From Allacma fusca (Eukaryota; Arthropoda; Collembola; Symphypleona; Sminthuridae), in the NCBI GenBank assembly GCA_947179485.1, contig OX359250.1:43993450-44057449 (forward strand): a stretch of DNA of 64,000 bases. The letters run 5' to 3'. The notes under the pieces were generated by a model. It saw nothing but the letters and a program-made list of their open reading frames with translations. It did no database searches and had not been told where the DNA came from. The translations under genes and the position numbers were made by a program. The stretch's first letter is position 1; the number at the start of each line of letters is the position of its first letter. Positions 10,069-20,285 of the stretch are shown here, piece after piece.

Positions 10069-11522
10069 TAGGGTGTCCATCAGTCCTGATTTGATCAGGA
10101 CTGTCCTGATTTGAGATGGGCACACCCGATGACCTGATGAGTAAGCGTAAAGTCCTGATTTTCAGACAAATGTACGAATATTGTTTTTAAGTTGATTTTT
10201 GTTTCAATTTGTTGTTGTACTGTTGCTCCAGAAACAACAAAAGTGAAATCTTCGTAGAACGCCCACTGCTATCGTTGTTATATGTACGTAAATATACGTC
10301 CTTCTATTAGTCCTCCAGAACGTATTACAAATGCTTACAGAAAACTCCTGAGACCACCTCCTAGCCCTACTGCGGGTTATCCTATGTGCGCAATCATGTA
10401 ATGTTATTATATAGTTTGCGTTGTGAAATGTTTTCATACTCAAAAGTAGTGAATTAAGCGAAACTTCATTAGAAATTGTGCACATCAAATTAGTAACAGT
10501 TTGGACCCTTGGCAAGTACCAGTTTTTGTTATATCTTAGATTTGTAAATACAAAATCGGACAGAGCTCGTATTGTACTAAATGTTAGCAATGCCAAATAA
10601 TAACTATTTACAATTTACTGTGCTGAAAGGAGTATAATTGTATTCAATCTAGCAGGAAAGATCAGTTATTCTTGGTACTGCATCCAGTAGTAAACTCCGT
10701 GGAAATTGCACGAATGGTGGAATTGCGGATTTAAAGAAGCATGCTTCTACGGACACTCATAAAAAGAATGCAAATTCTAATAATCAGGCAAATGTTGATG
10801 TTTTTTAAGACTTAAATAACTAGTCGGATGCAAGAACAACTGCGCCAGAACTTTTACGCTTATAACGGCGTAAAGCACCACCAGCCAGTTGTCGACTGTA
10901 ATTCCGGATTAGTGTGAATATTTCGCAGGTTCGAAGATTGTACCGTCACTAACGTTAGGCCACACAAAAGTACCAGCTGTGTTAAGAAATGTGCTAGCAC
11001 CTTTCTCACTTGAAACCTTTTGAAACAATTTCTCAGAATTGGTACTTTTCCATTGGGTCCGATGTATGAAATAAAAAGAAAACGTGCTTTCCCGTGATGA
11101 CGTGCTTTCCCATAATTTTAAAATACTTTAACCTCGCTCGTTAGTGTAACTTGTTTTTCCTGTCAAAATTTACTTTATCACAAAGAGATTTTAGAAGTCA
11201 TCTACATAATATTATCTTGCTTTTCAGAAAACAGTTGACAAAATAAATGAGAAGTTGCATGTTTATCTGTAGCAAATTTGAAGCAGTTCCTAGTTCTAAG
11301 TCTCTAAAAGTGTAGACATTTTAGTATACTTATTGTGAGGGTATTACCATTAATTTTACCTTTGCCAACGCATGCTCTCAAGCTTTAGTCAGTAAATACG
11401 TTTTCTAGAATTCTTGCAAACTGCCTGCCTATGTTAGACGGAGATATTTTTTTATTTTAGATGTATATAGACATGTAACGGTAAAAGTCCTGATTTAGAA
11501 TTCAGATAATATGGACACCCTA
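10069..11522. mobile_element. hAT-type non-autonomous element nested in family A
   Basis: The TIR tagggtgtccat pairs with atggacacccta at the right end, and the 8-bp TSD ctattcag stands at 10061-10068 and 11523-11530. The interior near both ends repeats the phrase agtcctgattt. A 130-residue minus-strand frame (10596-10204) has no recognised domain and looks incidental. A related fragment starts at 19848. Confidence 0.9.
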
Positions 11523-11697
11523 CTATTCAGGCGAGCTACAAGTTTGTTCAAGTAAAGGCTAGGCATTAGTGGTGAGTGGAACATTCTCAAAGCACGGATT
11601 GGTTAGGCTGGGATTGCAAGATCTTTGGGAAAACGTTTGCAGAGACGGACTGCCAGTGTGGCGGGAATTACTTGATACCAGATACATGTAATTAGAG

Positions 11698-12625
11698 CAG
11701 TCATGGGCAATTGGTTTTTCTTGCCTTTAACATTGCCTTGAAAATTAAACACAATAGCACCTGCCTTTGCGCCTTCCCTGCATTATATTTTGCAATTTCC
11801 CCTTATCCAAAAAGTAGATTATTTTTGTGCCTTCCTTGCCTTTTTGTACAATTTCAAAATGCCTTGTCTAACCTTAAATGCCCTTTCTGTTCGAAAATAG
11901 GCGAATTCCGATTTATTTTGAGTGTAAATTTTAAATACATTGAGTGTAAAAAGGAATCATTTTGATCTTCTAATTATTATCAGCGGGGAACTTACCAAAT
12001 AACTTATAGTGTTTGTCCACCCTTGCCGGGCACTATACTTCAATGGCGGCGATTCTTTGCATTGGAGACATTTTAAAATTCCTCCAGATTTATCTTTTGA
12101 CGTTTCAACAAACTGGAAGCATTTCACTAGATCTTCTCTCACTTTGAGCTCTTTAATCTTTAACTTAGGCATTTCAGAAATTGGTACAGCAATGGTTTCA
12201 CAAACGCTGACAGAGAAGTTAGAAATTCACATCCCTTCCACTAAGTTAGAGAGCCGTTGAATTTAATGGAAATATGCAATAACGTCTCGCGAAGTATCGT
12301 TTTATTGCTTTGCTAACGTGGTCGTCTCAATGGTATGTACATATGTATGTCAAACGTGTTCACTGCTATTTATGTTTCTTTCTCGCCGTCAGATGTACTC
12401 GCAATGCAATTTTTGACCCTTATCTTAATCCTTAGCTTAATTTGAGCCTTCCTATAACCTTGCCTTTAATACCAAATTTTTCAAGCCTTTCTACTGAATT
12501 TCTTTGTTCGTTTATAAATTTTTAAGCCTTCCTTTCTCCTTGCCTTCATTGTAGAAGTTCCTGAATGCCTTCCTTCCTTTTTGCCTTACTCCAAGGCCTT
12601 TCCTAAGGCAAGGTGCCCATGACTG
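11698..12625. mobile_element. hAT-type non-autonomous element with ccttgcctt words
   Basis: The TIR cagtcatgggca pairs with tgcccatgactg, and the 8-bp TSD aattagag stands at 11690-11697 and 12626-12633. The outer parts on both sides are filled with degenerate gcctttccttgcc words on the left and right. The middle (about 11960-12300) is ordinary sequence with an open frame on each strand (11957-12172 and 12009-12260), neither recognised. The TSD overlaps the left TIR of the mariner-like element at 12631, showing that this hAT came second. Confidence 0.9.
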
Positions 12626-12630
12626 AATTA

Positions 12631-12815
12631 GAGAGTTTGCGCAATTGACGTTCTGTATACGTAGAACGTTAAATTTGACGTCACGACCAGAAATCAACCA
12701 CGTGATGCGACTTTCTCCTTGCGTTTACTTACGTTAGCGTACCGCTAAATCAAGCGCTAAAGTGTGTGATTTAACGTTAGCGTTTACGTTCGGGTTCAAC
12801 TAAGCGCAAACTCTC
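12631..12815. mobile_element. Small mariner-like MITE
   Basis: The TIR gagagtttgcgc at 12631-12642 pairs with gcgcaaactctc at 12804-12815, each next to a TA (12629-12630 and 12816-12817). It is 185 bp long, has no coding capacity, and the inner part has taacgttagcg words. It sits where the family A copy at 29.7 kb has uninterrupted sequence. Confidence 0.8.
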
Positions 12816-13594
12816 TATAACCAGAGTATGTGCACATTTATACCGCAGTACATGAATAATCGTCCCGTATTTATTTCCACTATATAACTGGATATTATGT
12901 AGTTTACTTTACTACCGCATTAATCAAACCCCTATATTGATAATTGATATTCCAAATTCCAATTGCATGTGATCATTGCATACCGATTGCACTATCTAAA
13001 ACTCACAATTATATCGCCTAAATATTTTTTTAGGTTTATATCGCCTGTATAGGCGCTGTCAGAGGCTATACAGCAAATATAGGCAGGTAAGCAAGGCACA
13101 CTAGGACAGATATAGGCTAATAGGCAGGCAGTTAGAATACTTGACCCTTGGTATTAAGGCTCTTCTTTTCGTTGAAACATCCTATTGGACTATATAGGAT
13201 GGCGATACTTTTTGAAAGAAAATAGGCAGGCTTTAGGTTTAGGCACTTCATTTGCCCATCTTTGACATATGTAAATGTTCAGTGTATTTCATGGGGGGAG
13301 TCATTATAACAAGAGCAGATTGTACTATTCTGAGCACAAACAAGGAGGACAGAGAGAACGAGTGAGTCTGTCAAATTAAAAGGTAAATGTGCGACGTCTA
13401 ACATTTGCAATGCTATTCAATGCACGACACCTGATTACATTTACTTACTCTTAACAGTCCCTCCCAGACATGTCCAGCCTTCGAAGGCTAGCCTTCAATG
13501 AAGGCTTCATTGAAGGCGGAATATCAATTTACTTACCCTTCCCAATACTGTTGGGAAGGGAAGGCGGGAAGGCTGAATTAATTCGGGAAGGCTC

Positions 13595-13870
13595 GAAGGC
13601 TGAAGAACTGTATAACTTCCTACTGTATTATTAACAGAAAACTGTAGGTGATGGAATGAAGTATGTAAAGTAGCCCTCTGCTACTTAGAAGGCTTCGTGC
13701 ATGCAATTAGCTACCTTAGAGCATACGTAGCTAATTGCATGCGCGAAACGTAGCTAATTGCATGCGCGAAGCCTTCTAAGTAGCAGAGGGCTACTTTACA
13801 TACTTCATTCCATCACCTACAGTTTTCACGTTAATAATACAGTAGGAAGTTATACAGTTCTTCAGCCTTC
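13595..13870. repeat. Near-perfect palindrome with arms of about 120 bp
   Basis: Sequence 13595-13713 returns as its reverse complement ending at 13870. The short centre holds a partial tandem copy of gtagctaattgcatgcgcg. The left arm is family E sequence. The right arm stands between a bare catac (13722-13726) and the full family F end catacatgggc at 13871. This looks like an inverted duplication of flanking DNA made at the end of the transposon. Confidence 0.85.
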
Positions 13871-15161
13871 CATACATGGGCACCCTCACGAGGGATTGAG
13901 GGATGCCTCGCCCTCTCCCTCGTCCTCACCCTCACAAACTGCGAGGGTGATGGCGAGTACACGTTGATTTAAGTGCCCTCATGGACATGAGGGAGAGGAC
14001 GTATGAATAGGATGTGAACGAAAGAGAGGGAGGCAGAGTACACATGTAAGCCCTCATGACCTTCTCTTTCCTTAATCGTTATGCGAAAATCATACATACA
14101 TATGTTGTTCTGTAGCAAGACCAACTTCACAACGTCTTAATTAGGTACACGGTTTATGGTCCTGCGCAAAAATCTCAGTTTTAATTTTTAAAAGTAAAAG
14201 GTTGTTATGTTTAGGTGAAAATTTCTCATATTAAACTCCAGAAAAAAAATCATTTTAGGATGTCGGGTAGACATGGTCATTTGTAAACAAGGGCACCTGG
14301 GCTTTATATTTGAATAATGCTGTTTTCAGACCCTACTATTGAATATTACTGGTCTGAGGTTATGGAACCTATTTGTGACTAATCTTTATTAACCGGAGAC
14401 GTAGAAAACAGCTTTGATCAATAATAGTCATTTTCTAAGCTACTAAATCGATTATAGTGAAGAATTATTGTCAAAGACCAACAAAGATATCTTTTATAAC
14501 AAAATATTGTAGTTTGACTACTGAATGTTTTCCATTTTGCCGACAATTAAAATATAAGGAAGAGAGGAACGTTTTACCGATGTATTAAAATTTTAAGCTT
14601 GTTTTTTACATTATGTTCAGGACAAAATCGAAAAAACATAGTAAATTTTTCAAGTCTTTATACTTTTTACAATTAAATCGACCACGAAACGTAATATGTA
14701 CCTGTACCCAAATACCTGGGTAAAACCTGCACCAATAAAGGGCACTATTTTGAATACAGTAGTTTATTTCAACAACAATTTTTTTTAATTTGTTTTGAAC
14801 GCTAGGTTGTAGGAAAGTTTATAAACTTTCTAAGCTATTAAAAAGTTCCGTACATTTAGAACTGGGGGAATGTTGACACATATTGAAGTTGTCATATTTT
14901 AACCAAGTGTCCGCGAAAAAGTTATTTGAAGGCACAGGTATCGTAGGAAATTGTAGGGGGGTTATTTACGCGAAATATAAAATGACGAGGGCCCTCATGA
15001 GTGCGAGGGAGAGGGGTGTATTTTAAAAGTAGCCCCTCACGAGGGCGAGGACGAGGACAACCCGTAACGTGTCGCTCGATTGATGACGAGGGAGAGTGCG
15101 AGCAGGCTATATCTCATCCCTCGCACAAAGATGCAGAGGGGGAGAAAAACGCCCATGTATC
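13722..15161 (+). mobile_element. hAT-type element, family F copy 1
   Basis: The TSD ccttagag is at 13714-13721 and 15162-15169. The terminal sequence catacatgggc is met in full only at 13871, after an inverted duplication of family E DNA. The right end is cgcccatgtatc. Both ends are filled with ccctcacgaggg and gcgagggcgagg words; the middle (about 14060-14960) is AT-rich with no recognised frame. Copy 2 at 15544 is inverted relative to it. Confidence 0.82.
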
Positions 15162-15543
15162 CCTTAGAGATGCAACAATGAGAATGTACTAAAAACACTA
15201 TAAATGCACGATGAGACTTACTTCATTGTTTCTGATTTTAATAAACGAACTTAATTGAGTAAATTGTATAGCTGATTTTCAGGTGTTTTACCTGCAAAGA
15301 GGTTGTTTAAATGCATTGCTATGGTATTTCGTGTTATGAAGGCTGAATAAGAAGGAAGGCTGATTTTGTTTGAAGGCTGAAGGCTGGAGGCATTAAATTA
15401 ATAAGTAAAATAGGGCTGAAGGAAGGCAAAATATTTTGAAGGCTTCCTTTAATAGAAGGATGAAGGAATGCGTTTTTTCAAAAAATTGCCTTCGAAGGTT
15501 TGAAGGAACGCAATTTCATTTGGACATCTCTGGTCCCTCCATC

Positions 15544-16838
15544 CATAGATGGGCGTTTTTCTCCCCCTCTCCCTCATTGTGCGAGGGATGGAATATAACC
15601 TGCTCGCACTCTCCCTCGTCATCAATCGAGCAACACGTTACGGGTTGTCCTCGCCCTCGCCCTCGTGAGGGGCTACTTTTAAAACACATCCCTCTCCCTC
15701 GCACTCATGAGGGCCCTCGTTATTTTATATTACACGTAATTAATCCCCCTACAATTTACTACAATACCTTTGCCTTCAAATAATTATTTCGCTGACACTT
15801 GGTTAAAATATGACAACTTCAATATGTGTCGACATTCCCCCCAGTTCTGAACGTACGGAACTTTTGGATAGCTTACAAAGTTTATAAAATTTTCTACAAC
15901 CTAGCGTTCAAAACAAATTTGTAAAAAATTGTTGTTGAAATAAACTACTGTATTCAAAATAGTGCCATTTATTGGTGCAGGTTATACACAGGTATTAGGG
16001 TACAGGTACATACTAGGTTTCGTGATTGCTGACATAATTGTAAAAAGTATAAAAAACTTGAGAAATTTACAATGTTCTTTCGATTTTGTCCTGAAAATAA
16101 CGTGAAAAACAAGTTTAAAATTCTAATTCATCGGTACAAAGTGCATAACTTCCTTATATTTTAATTGTCGCGAAAATGGAAAACATTCAGTAGTCAAACT
16201 ACTATATTTTGTTATAAAAAACATTTTTGTTGGTCTATGACAATAATTCTTCATTATAATCGATTCAGTAGCTCAGAAAATGACTATTATTGATCAAAGC
16301 TGTTTTCTACGTCTTTGGTTAATAAAGATTAGTCACAAATATGTTCTATAACCTCATACCAGTAATATTCAATAGTAGGGTCTGAAAACAGCATTAATCA
16401 AATATAAAGCCCAGGTGCCCTTGTTTATAAATGATCATGTCTCCCCGACATCCTAAAATGAAATTTTTTTCTGGAGTTTAATATGAGAAATTTTAACCTA
16501 AACAAGAGGACCTTTTACTTTTAAAAATTAAAACTGGGATTTTTGCACAGGGCCATAAACCAGGTACCTAAGACGGTATGAAGTTGGTCTTGCTACAGAA
16601 AAATATGTACATGTATGATTTTCGCATAACGATTAAGGTAAGAGAAGGTCACGAGGGCTTACATATGTACTCTGCCTCCCCCTCTTTCGTTCACATCCTA
16701 TTCATAGGTCCTCTCCCTCATGTTCATGAGGGGGCCTAAAATCAACGTGTACTCGACATCACCCTCGCAGTTTGTGAGGGCGAGGACGAGGGAGAGGGCG
16801 AGGCATCCCTCAATCCCTCGTGAGGGTGCCCATGTATG
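15544..16838 (-). mobile_element. hAT-type element, family F copy 2
   Basis: The left end is catagatgggcg and the right end tgcccatgtatg, with the perfect 8-bp TSD cctccatc at 15536-15543 and 16839-16846. Read backwards it follows copy 1 phrase by phrase, including the ends and the AT-rich middle. Its TSD overlaps the right TSD of family E by five bases. It encodes no transposase. Confidence 0.92.
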
Positions 16839-16846
16839 CCTCCATC

Positions 16847-17399
16847 ATCGTTTCGGCAGAACGAGAAGGAGTTGCTCTAGTTGGTCTCCGGTGTCAAGGG
16901 GGCTCTAGGATGAAGACAATGGTGCATGCACATTCAATTGTGTGTATACCCGGAAATCTAATTTATTAAGCTTTAACTAATCGACCAAGAAATACGACCA
17001 TTATTAGAATTTTACATGTTTGAGTTAATATGTAGACAACCACTAATAGCACTTATTAAATCAATAAATCCATCACGTGGAGGAAAGTCAAAGCATCTTT
17101 GGATGGAATCTTAGTAGCCATGCTTATTTCAACTAAAATATTTAGTTTAGTTATTCAAGTGTTGGATTTAAATCTACAATTTAAATTCTATTTAAATTAA
17201 AATTTTAGCAATCGTGCTGACTAATAAAGCTCATGTTAAACTAGCTGTTAGCATTATAAGCTAAGGTCATTCTGATTCTAAACCGTGAGCAGACCTGGTG
17301 CGTCGGGTTCTGTCTCCGATTTCGTCGAGTCTACGTCACATTTATTCTCTGACTAAATTCCAGAGATGTTCAAATGATTTTTCCTTCCTTCATTCCTTC
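16847..17399. other. No recognisable gene
   Basis: Ordinary AT-rich sequence between two mobile elements, within the proposed long intron. No domain-bearing frame and no terminal repeats were found. Confidence 0.4.
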
Positions 17400-17402
17400 G
17401 AA

Positions 17403-17640
17403 TCAGAGCTGCGTTCAAGTTCAAGTTTAACTTGACTACTTCAAGGGCGTATCAAGTTCAAGTCAAGTCATGTGCAGAAAATTTTGTAACTTGAAACTTG
17501 AACATCAAGTTCAAGTTCGATCAAATCCAAGTTAATAATTTATTACTTGATTGCAAAATCAAGTCAAGTTCAAGTACACTGAATGGAAGTACTTGAATAA
17601 AACTTCAATATAACTTGAGTTTTTGAGTTTCATTTCCTCG
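17403..17640. repeat. Degenerate caagttcaagt word array
   Basis: About 240 bp are dominated by caagttcaagt and its reverse complement acttgaacttg in both orientations. The left edge reads cagagctgcgttcaag, like a hAT end, but no matching right end or TSD was found. This is probably the remnant of another word-filled element. Confidence 0.55.
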
Positions 17641-18396
17641 TTTTGTTACTTGCTCTCCGGAGGTCCCAAACTCTGCACTCCAGTTTTGCTGGTCATGGCC
17701 GCAGTTCCCTAGGTAGGCGTCAGATGTATTTTGGAGAAGTAGTTTCATTCAAGGCATGTATTACATCATTGCAGAAGAGTAACGTTTTCTGAAAAATAAT
17801 TTTAGGACAATCGGGGAACATTCCTTGTGGGTATGACTCGACTAATAGTAAATAATAACCAAACTACTGTTGTAAACTATCAATCACATCACGTCATTAA
17901 TAATTCCAGTAAAGGATTTCAAGACGAGGATGGATAGTAACTTCTGAAAATGTCGTCATAATTGAGAATGTGTAGCCGTTATAATGCCAAAAAATAGATG
18001 CGGCTTCATGGAATTGATAGTTTTCAAAGGGATAAAGTTTACAAAGCTAAATCGAATTTTCAGCGTTAAGACGTTGGAACTGCTTAATGCCTCTTCAAGC
18101 AGAAAATACCCAATGTACTATTAGGCATTTGTGTTAAAAGAACATTTTTGTAAAATGTCCAGCAATTGGCTGACGATGATGTCCTTTATTTGAAGCTTGA
18201 AATGGGCTAACTCTGATTAGTTGCAGCTCTGAAACATGATCAGTATGGTAAATGAAGACGAATTGAGTCAGAATGTTCTAGATATTGTGTATGTTACAGT
18301 CAACTGGTCAACTCTATATAAAGTCAAATTATTCCTACAACTAATTGCTCCACCCCCATCAACAAGAGCACATAACCATTTCTTGCTGAACAATAC
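17641..18396. other. No recognisable gene
   Basis: Mixed-composition sequence without a recognised domain, array or terminal repeat pair. It lies within the proposed long intron. Confidence 0.4.
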
Positions 18397-18404
18397 ACTG
18401 AAAT

Positions 18405-19612
18405 CATAGATGGGCACCCTCACGAGGGATGAGGCATTGATGACCCTCTGCCTCTGCCTCATCCCTCATAAAATAGAGGCATGATGGAGAGTACAAGTTT
18501 AACGTGAATGCACTCATTAAAATGAGGCTGAGGGGCAAAAGCAAATAAGTCTGCAAATGAGGACGATGGGGAGTGCTACTTATGCCCTCATTTGGAAAAT
18601 ATCGGAACAATTGAGTACAAAAATATTCCAACATCATAGCGCCATCACGCCACGCAAATCTGCACAAATTATGTCCGATATTGTCAAAAGTCATTTCCAT
18701 AGTGCAAAAAATTAACGGATCAGCATGGTGACCCGTTATTTGGCATCATAAATTTCTCCCATTTCCTTCTTTCTACATTTGTATAAGTTAGTCAAGATTT
18801 TACATTAAACTACAATGAGTGGCGTCAGTCAACCTGGAACAAAACGTAAACAAACGATTATCTCCAGACCTATAAGTCCAAACATGAAAATTCACAAGAG
18901 TAATCAGAGTTCTAGTCGTGCGTTCTTTAAGAAGACAGACATGTCTGTCTCAGGGACCTTGTCTAAAGAAACGAACAGGGTAGCTGAAATCAGTTCAAGT
19001 TTGACAACTAAGCACCAGAAAACTCTAAACGAATTTTTGCACCATCATCAAATTAATAATCCCGTCAAAAACAGCAGCCAGATGGATGGGATTTCGACAG
19101 AAGTTAGAATCGAAGAATGTAATTTAAGCAATGAACAAATCGACCATGAATGGACAGGCAATCTAAAACTGTCGTGAGGCCAATACCATCTCTCGCTTCA
19201 TTTTTATTTCTTACCTGCTTGATTCTCGTTTTTTAAAATTATTTACGGCAGTGGACAGATTTAGCCTTTCAGACAAACATGTTTGTCTACAAGATACATC
19301 GATAATTTAATTTTTGGAATTCACTTATCCTGTGCTGGTTATTTTGTCTAACTAATATTTGGTTCTATTGTATTTTTTTAAATACTCGTTACAAATCTAT
19401 GATTTTAATGCAAGTAAATAAAAACAATTCACGTCGGGAGTGGTACTCACATTGACGAGGGAGAGGGCTGTGTTTTATAAGTTGGTGCTCACGAGGGAGA
19501 GTGTGAGTGCTATCTCGTAGATGTCGTGCGAGGGTTTGTGAGGGAGGGCATGACCTCATATTTTGACTGCCTCATGAGGGGAGGGCGAGGGTAGATTCAG
19601 TGCCCATATGTG
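18405..19612 (+). mobile_element. hAT-type element, family F relative, with an internal reading frame
   Basis: The left end catagatgggca pairs with tgcccatatgtg, and the perfect 8-bp TSD actgaaat is at 18397-18404 and 19613-19620. The outer 200 bp on each side carry the ccctcacgagggatgagg and gagggagag words of family F. The middle differs from copies 1 and 2: it holds a 120-codon frame (18815-19177) and an AATAAA near 19416, so it looks like captured host sequence between family F ends. Confidence 0.92.
18815..19177 (+). CDS. Unidentified 120-residue frame inside a hAT element
   Basis: A single frame runs from an ATG (context caatgagtgg) to TGA. The product is basic at the N-terminus (MSGVSQPGTKRKQTIISRPI), rich in Ser, Asn, Lys and Gln, more acidic at the C-terminus, and without a signal peptide or membrane segment. 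The stretch HQKTLNEFLHHH resembles a PCNA-interacting box (Q-x-x-hydrophobic-x-x-aromatic), but the last aromatic is Leu, so the match is incomplete. It is not a transposase. An AATAAA follows about 240 bp downstream. It may be a fragment of a host gene captured by the transposon, or a chance frame. I do not recognise the protein. Confidence 0.45.
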   Translation: MSGVSQPGTKRKQTIISRPISPNMKIHKSNQSSSRAFFKKTDMSVSGTLSKETNRVAEISSSLTTKHQKTLNEFLHHHQINNPVKNSSQMDGISTEVRIEECNLSNEQIDHEWTGNLKLS

Positions 19613-19620
19613 ACTGAAAT

Positions 19621-19984
19621 ACACAGATAAAGGTAATAATAAGGGCACAGAGAAAAAGGTGTCGTTGGAGGTACAGATTTTATTGTACCCGCATTTGGGT
19701 ACAGATCTGGGTACCACATTCTAGTACCAATTAGGTGCAGTGGTTATCCAAAGTATGTATTTAATGTTTAACTGTTCAAACCCAAAAATGACTGAAAAAT
19801 CATCCCTCCGCTATCATTTAAGGATGTCGCGTATGGCAGCAGGTGTCCATCAGTCATGATTTCATCAGGACTGATGGACTACTGACAGAAAACGCTGAGG
19901 CCACTGAGCACACCTCCATTCCATTATTAATATTTCATATTTTCATACTGTTATGTTAGGCATTGATGTATACTCCTGGACTCA
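19621..19984. other. Fragments of word-rich repeats
   Basis: At 19670-19740 are degenerate gggtaca words. At 19848-19880 is a fragment like the left end of the element at 10069 (ggtgtccatcagtc). No complete element could be bounded. Confidence 0.4.
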
Positions 19985-20285
19985 CTCGGAGGCAAAGATG
20001 GGCCTTTTAATTCACCTATCCTATTTCCTTCCTATAATAATTAAACTAACAAACAGCGCCTCCCTATATGCCTACAATTATTAGTCTCGTCAAGTTATCT
20101 CCCCCTTTTAAGGAAATGTTCAACCAAACGCCTTCCTTAAATCATATAAGGGTTAAAGCAACACGTTAAAGTCCCTTAATATAATATAGGAAAAAGGGAG
20201 ATATGCCTACATAAATCCCTGTATATGTTTTTATAATATTCTTTGAGAGTATCGTGCAGCTATCCCCTGCTAGGAAGCCAAATAC

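Larger units (their letters stand above)
9893..13264 (-). mobile_element. hAT-type element, family A, carrying three inserted elements
   Basis: The left end is caaacatgggc and the right end gcccatctttg, flanked by a perfect 8-bp TSD acatatgt (9885-9892 and 13265-13272). Its own sequence matches the uninterrupted 708-bp copy at 29668-30375 in the opposite orientation. The surplus is made of inserted elements at 10069-11522 (hAT), 12631-12815 (mariner-like) and 11698-12625 (hAT inside the left TIR of the mariner-like one). No transposase is encoded. The interior is rich in tataggc/gcctata words. Confidence 0.9.
13465..15532. mobile_element. hAT-type element, family E, with gaaggctgaa words
   Basis: The left end cagacatgtcca pairs with tggacatctctg at the right, with a perfect 8-bp TSD gtccctcc at 13457-13464 and 15533-15540. 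The outer parts repeat gaaggctgaaggc and ttcattgaaggc. It contains a family F element (13722-15161). A related, older copy lies at about 52100-52600, where the internal phrase ttgctatggtatttcgtgtt is also conserved. Confidence 0.88.

Noticed and set aside
10204-10596. 130-residue minus-strand frame as a hAT transposase
   Set aside because: No hAT dimerisation (hATC) or BED-finger signature; it is too short and looks incidental.
13758-16908. Short frames rich in Ser, Pro and Arg over the ccctcacgaggg arrays
   Set aside because: Translations of transposon subterminal words; they occur in both strands and vary with copy.
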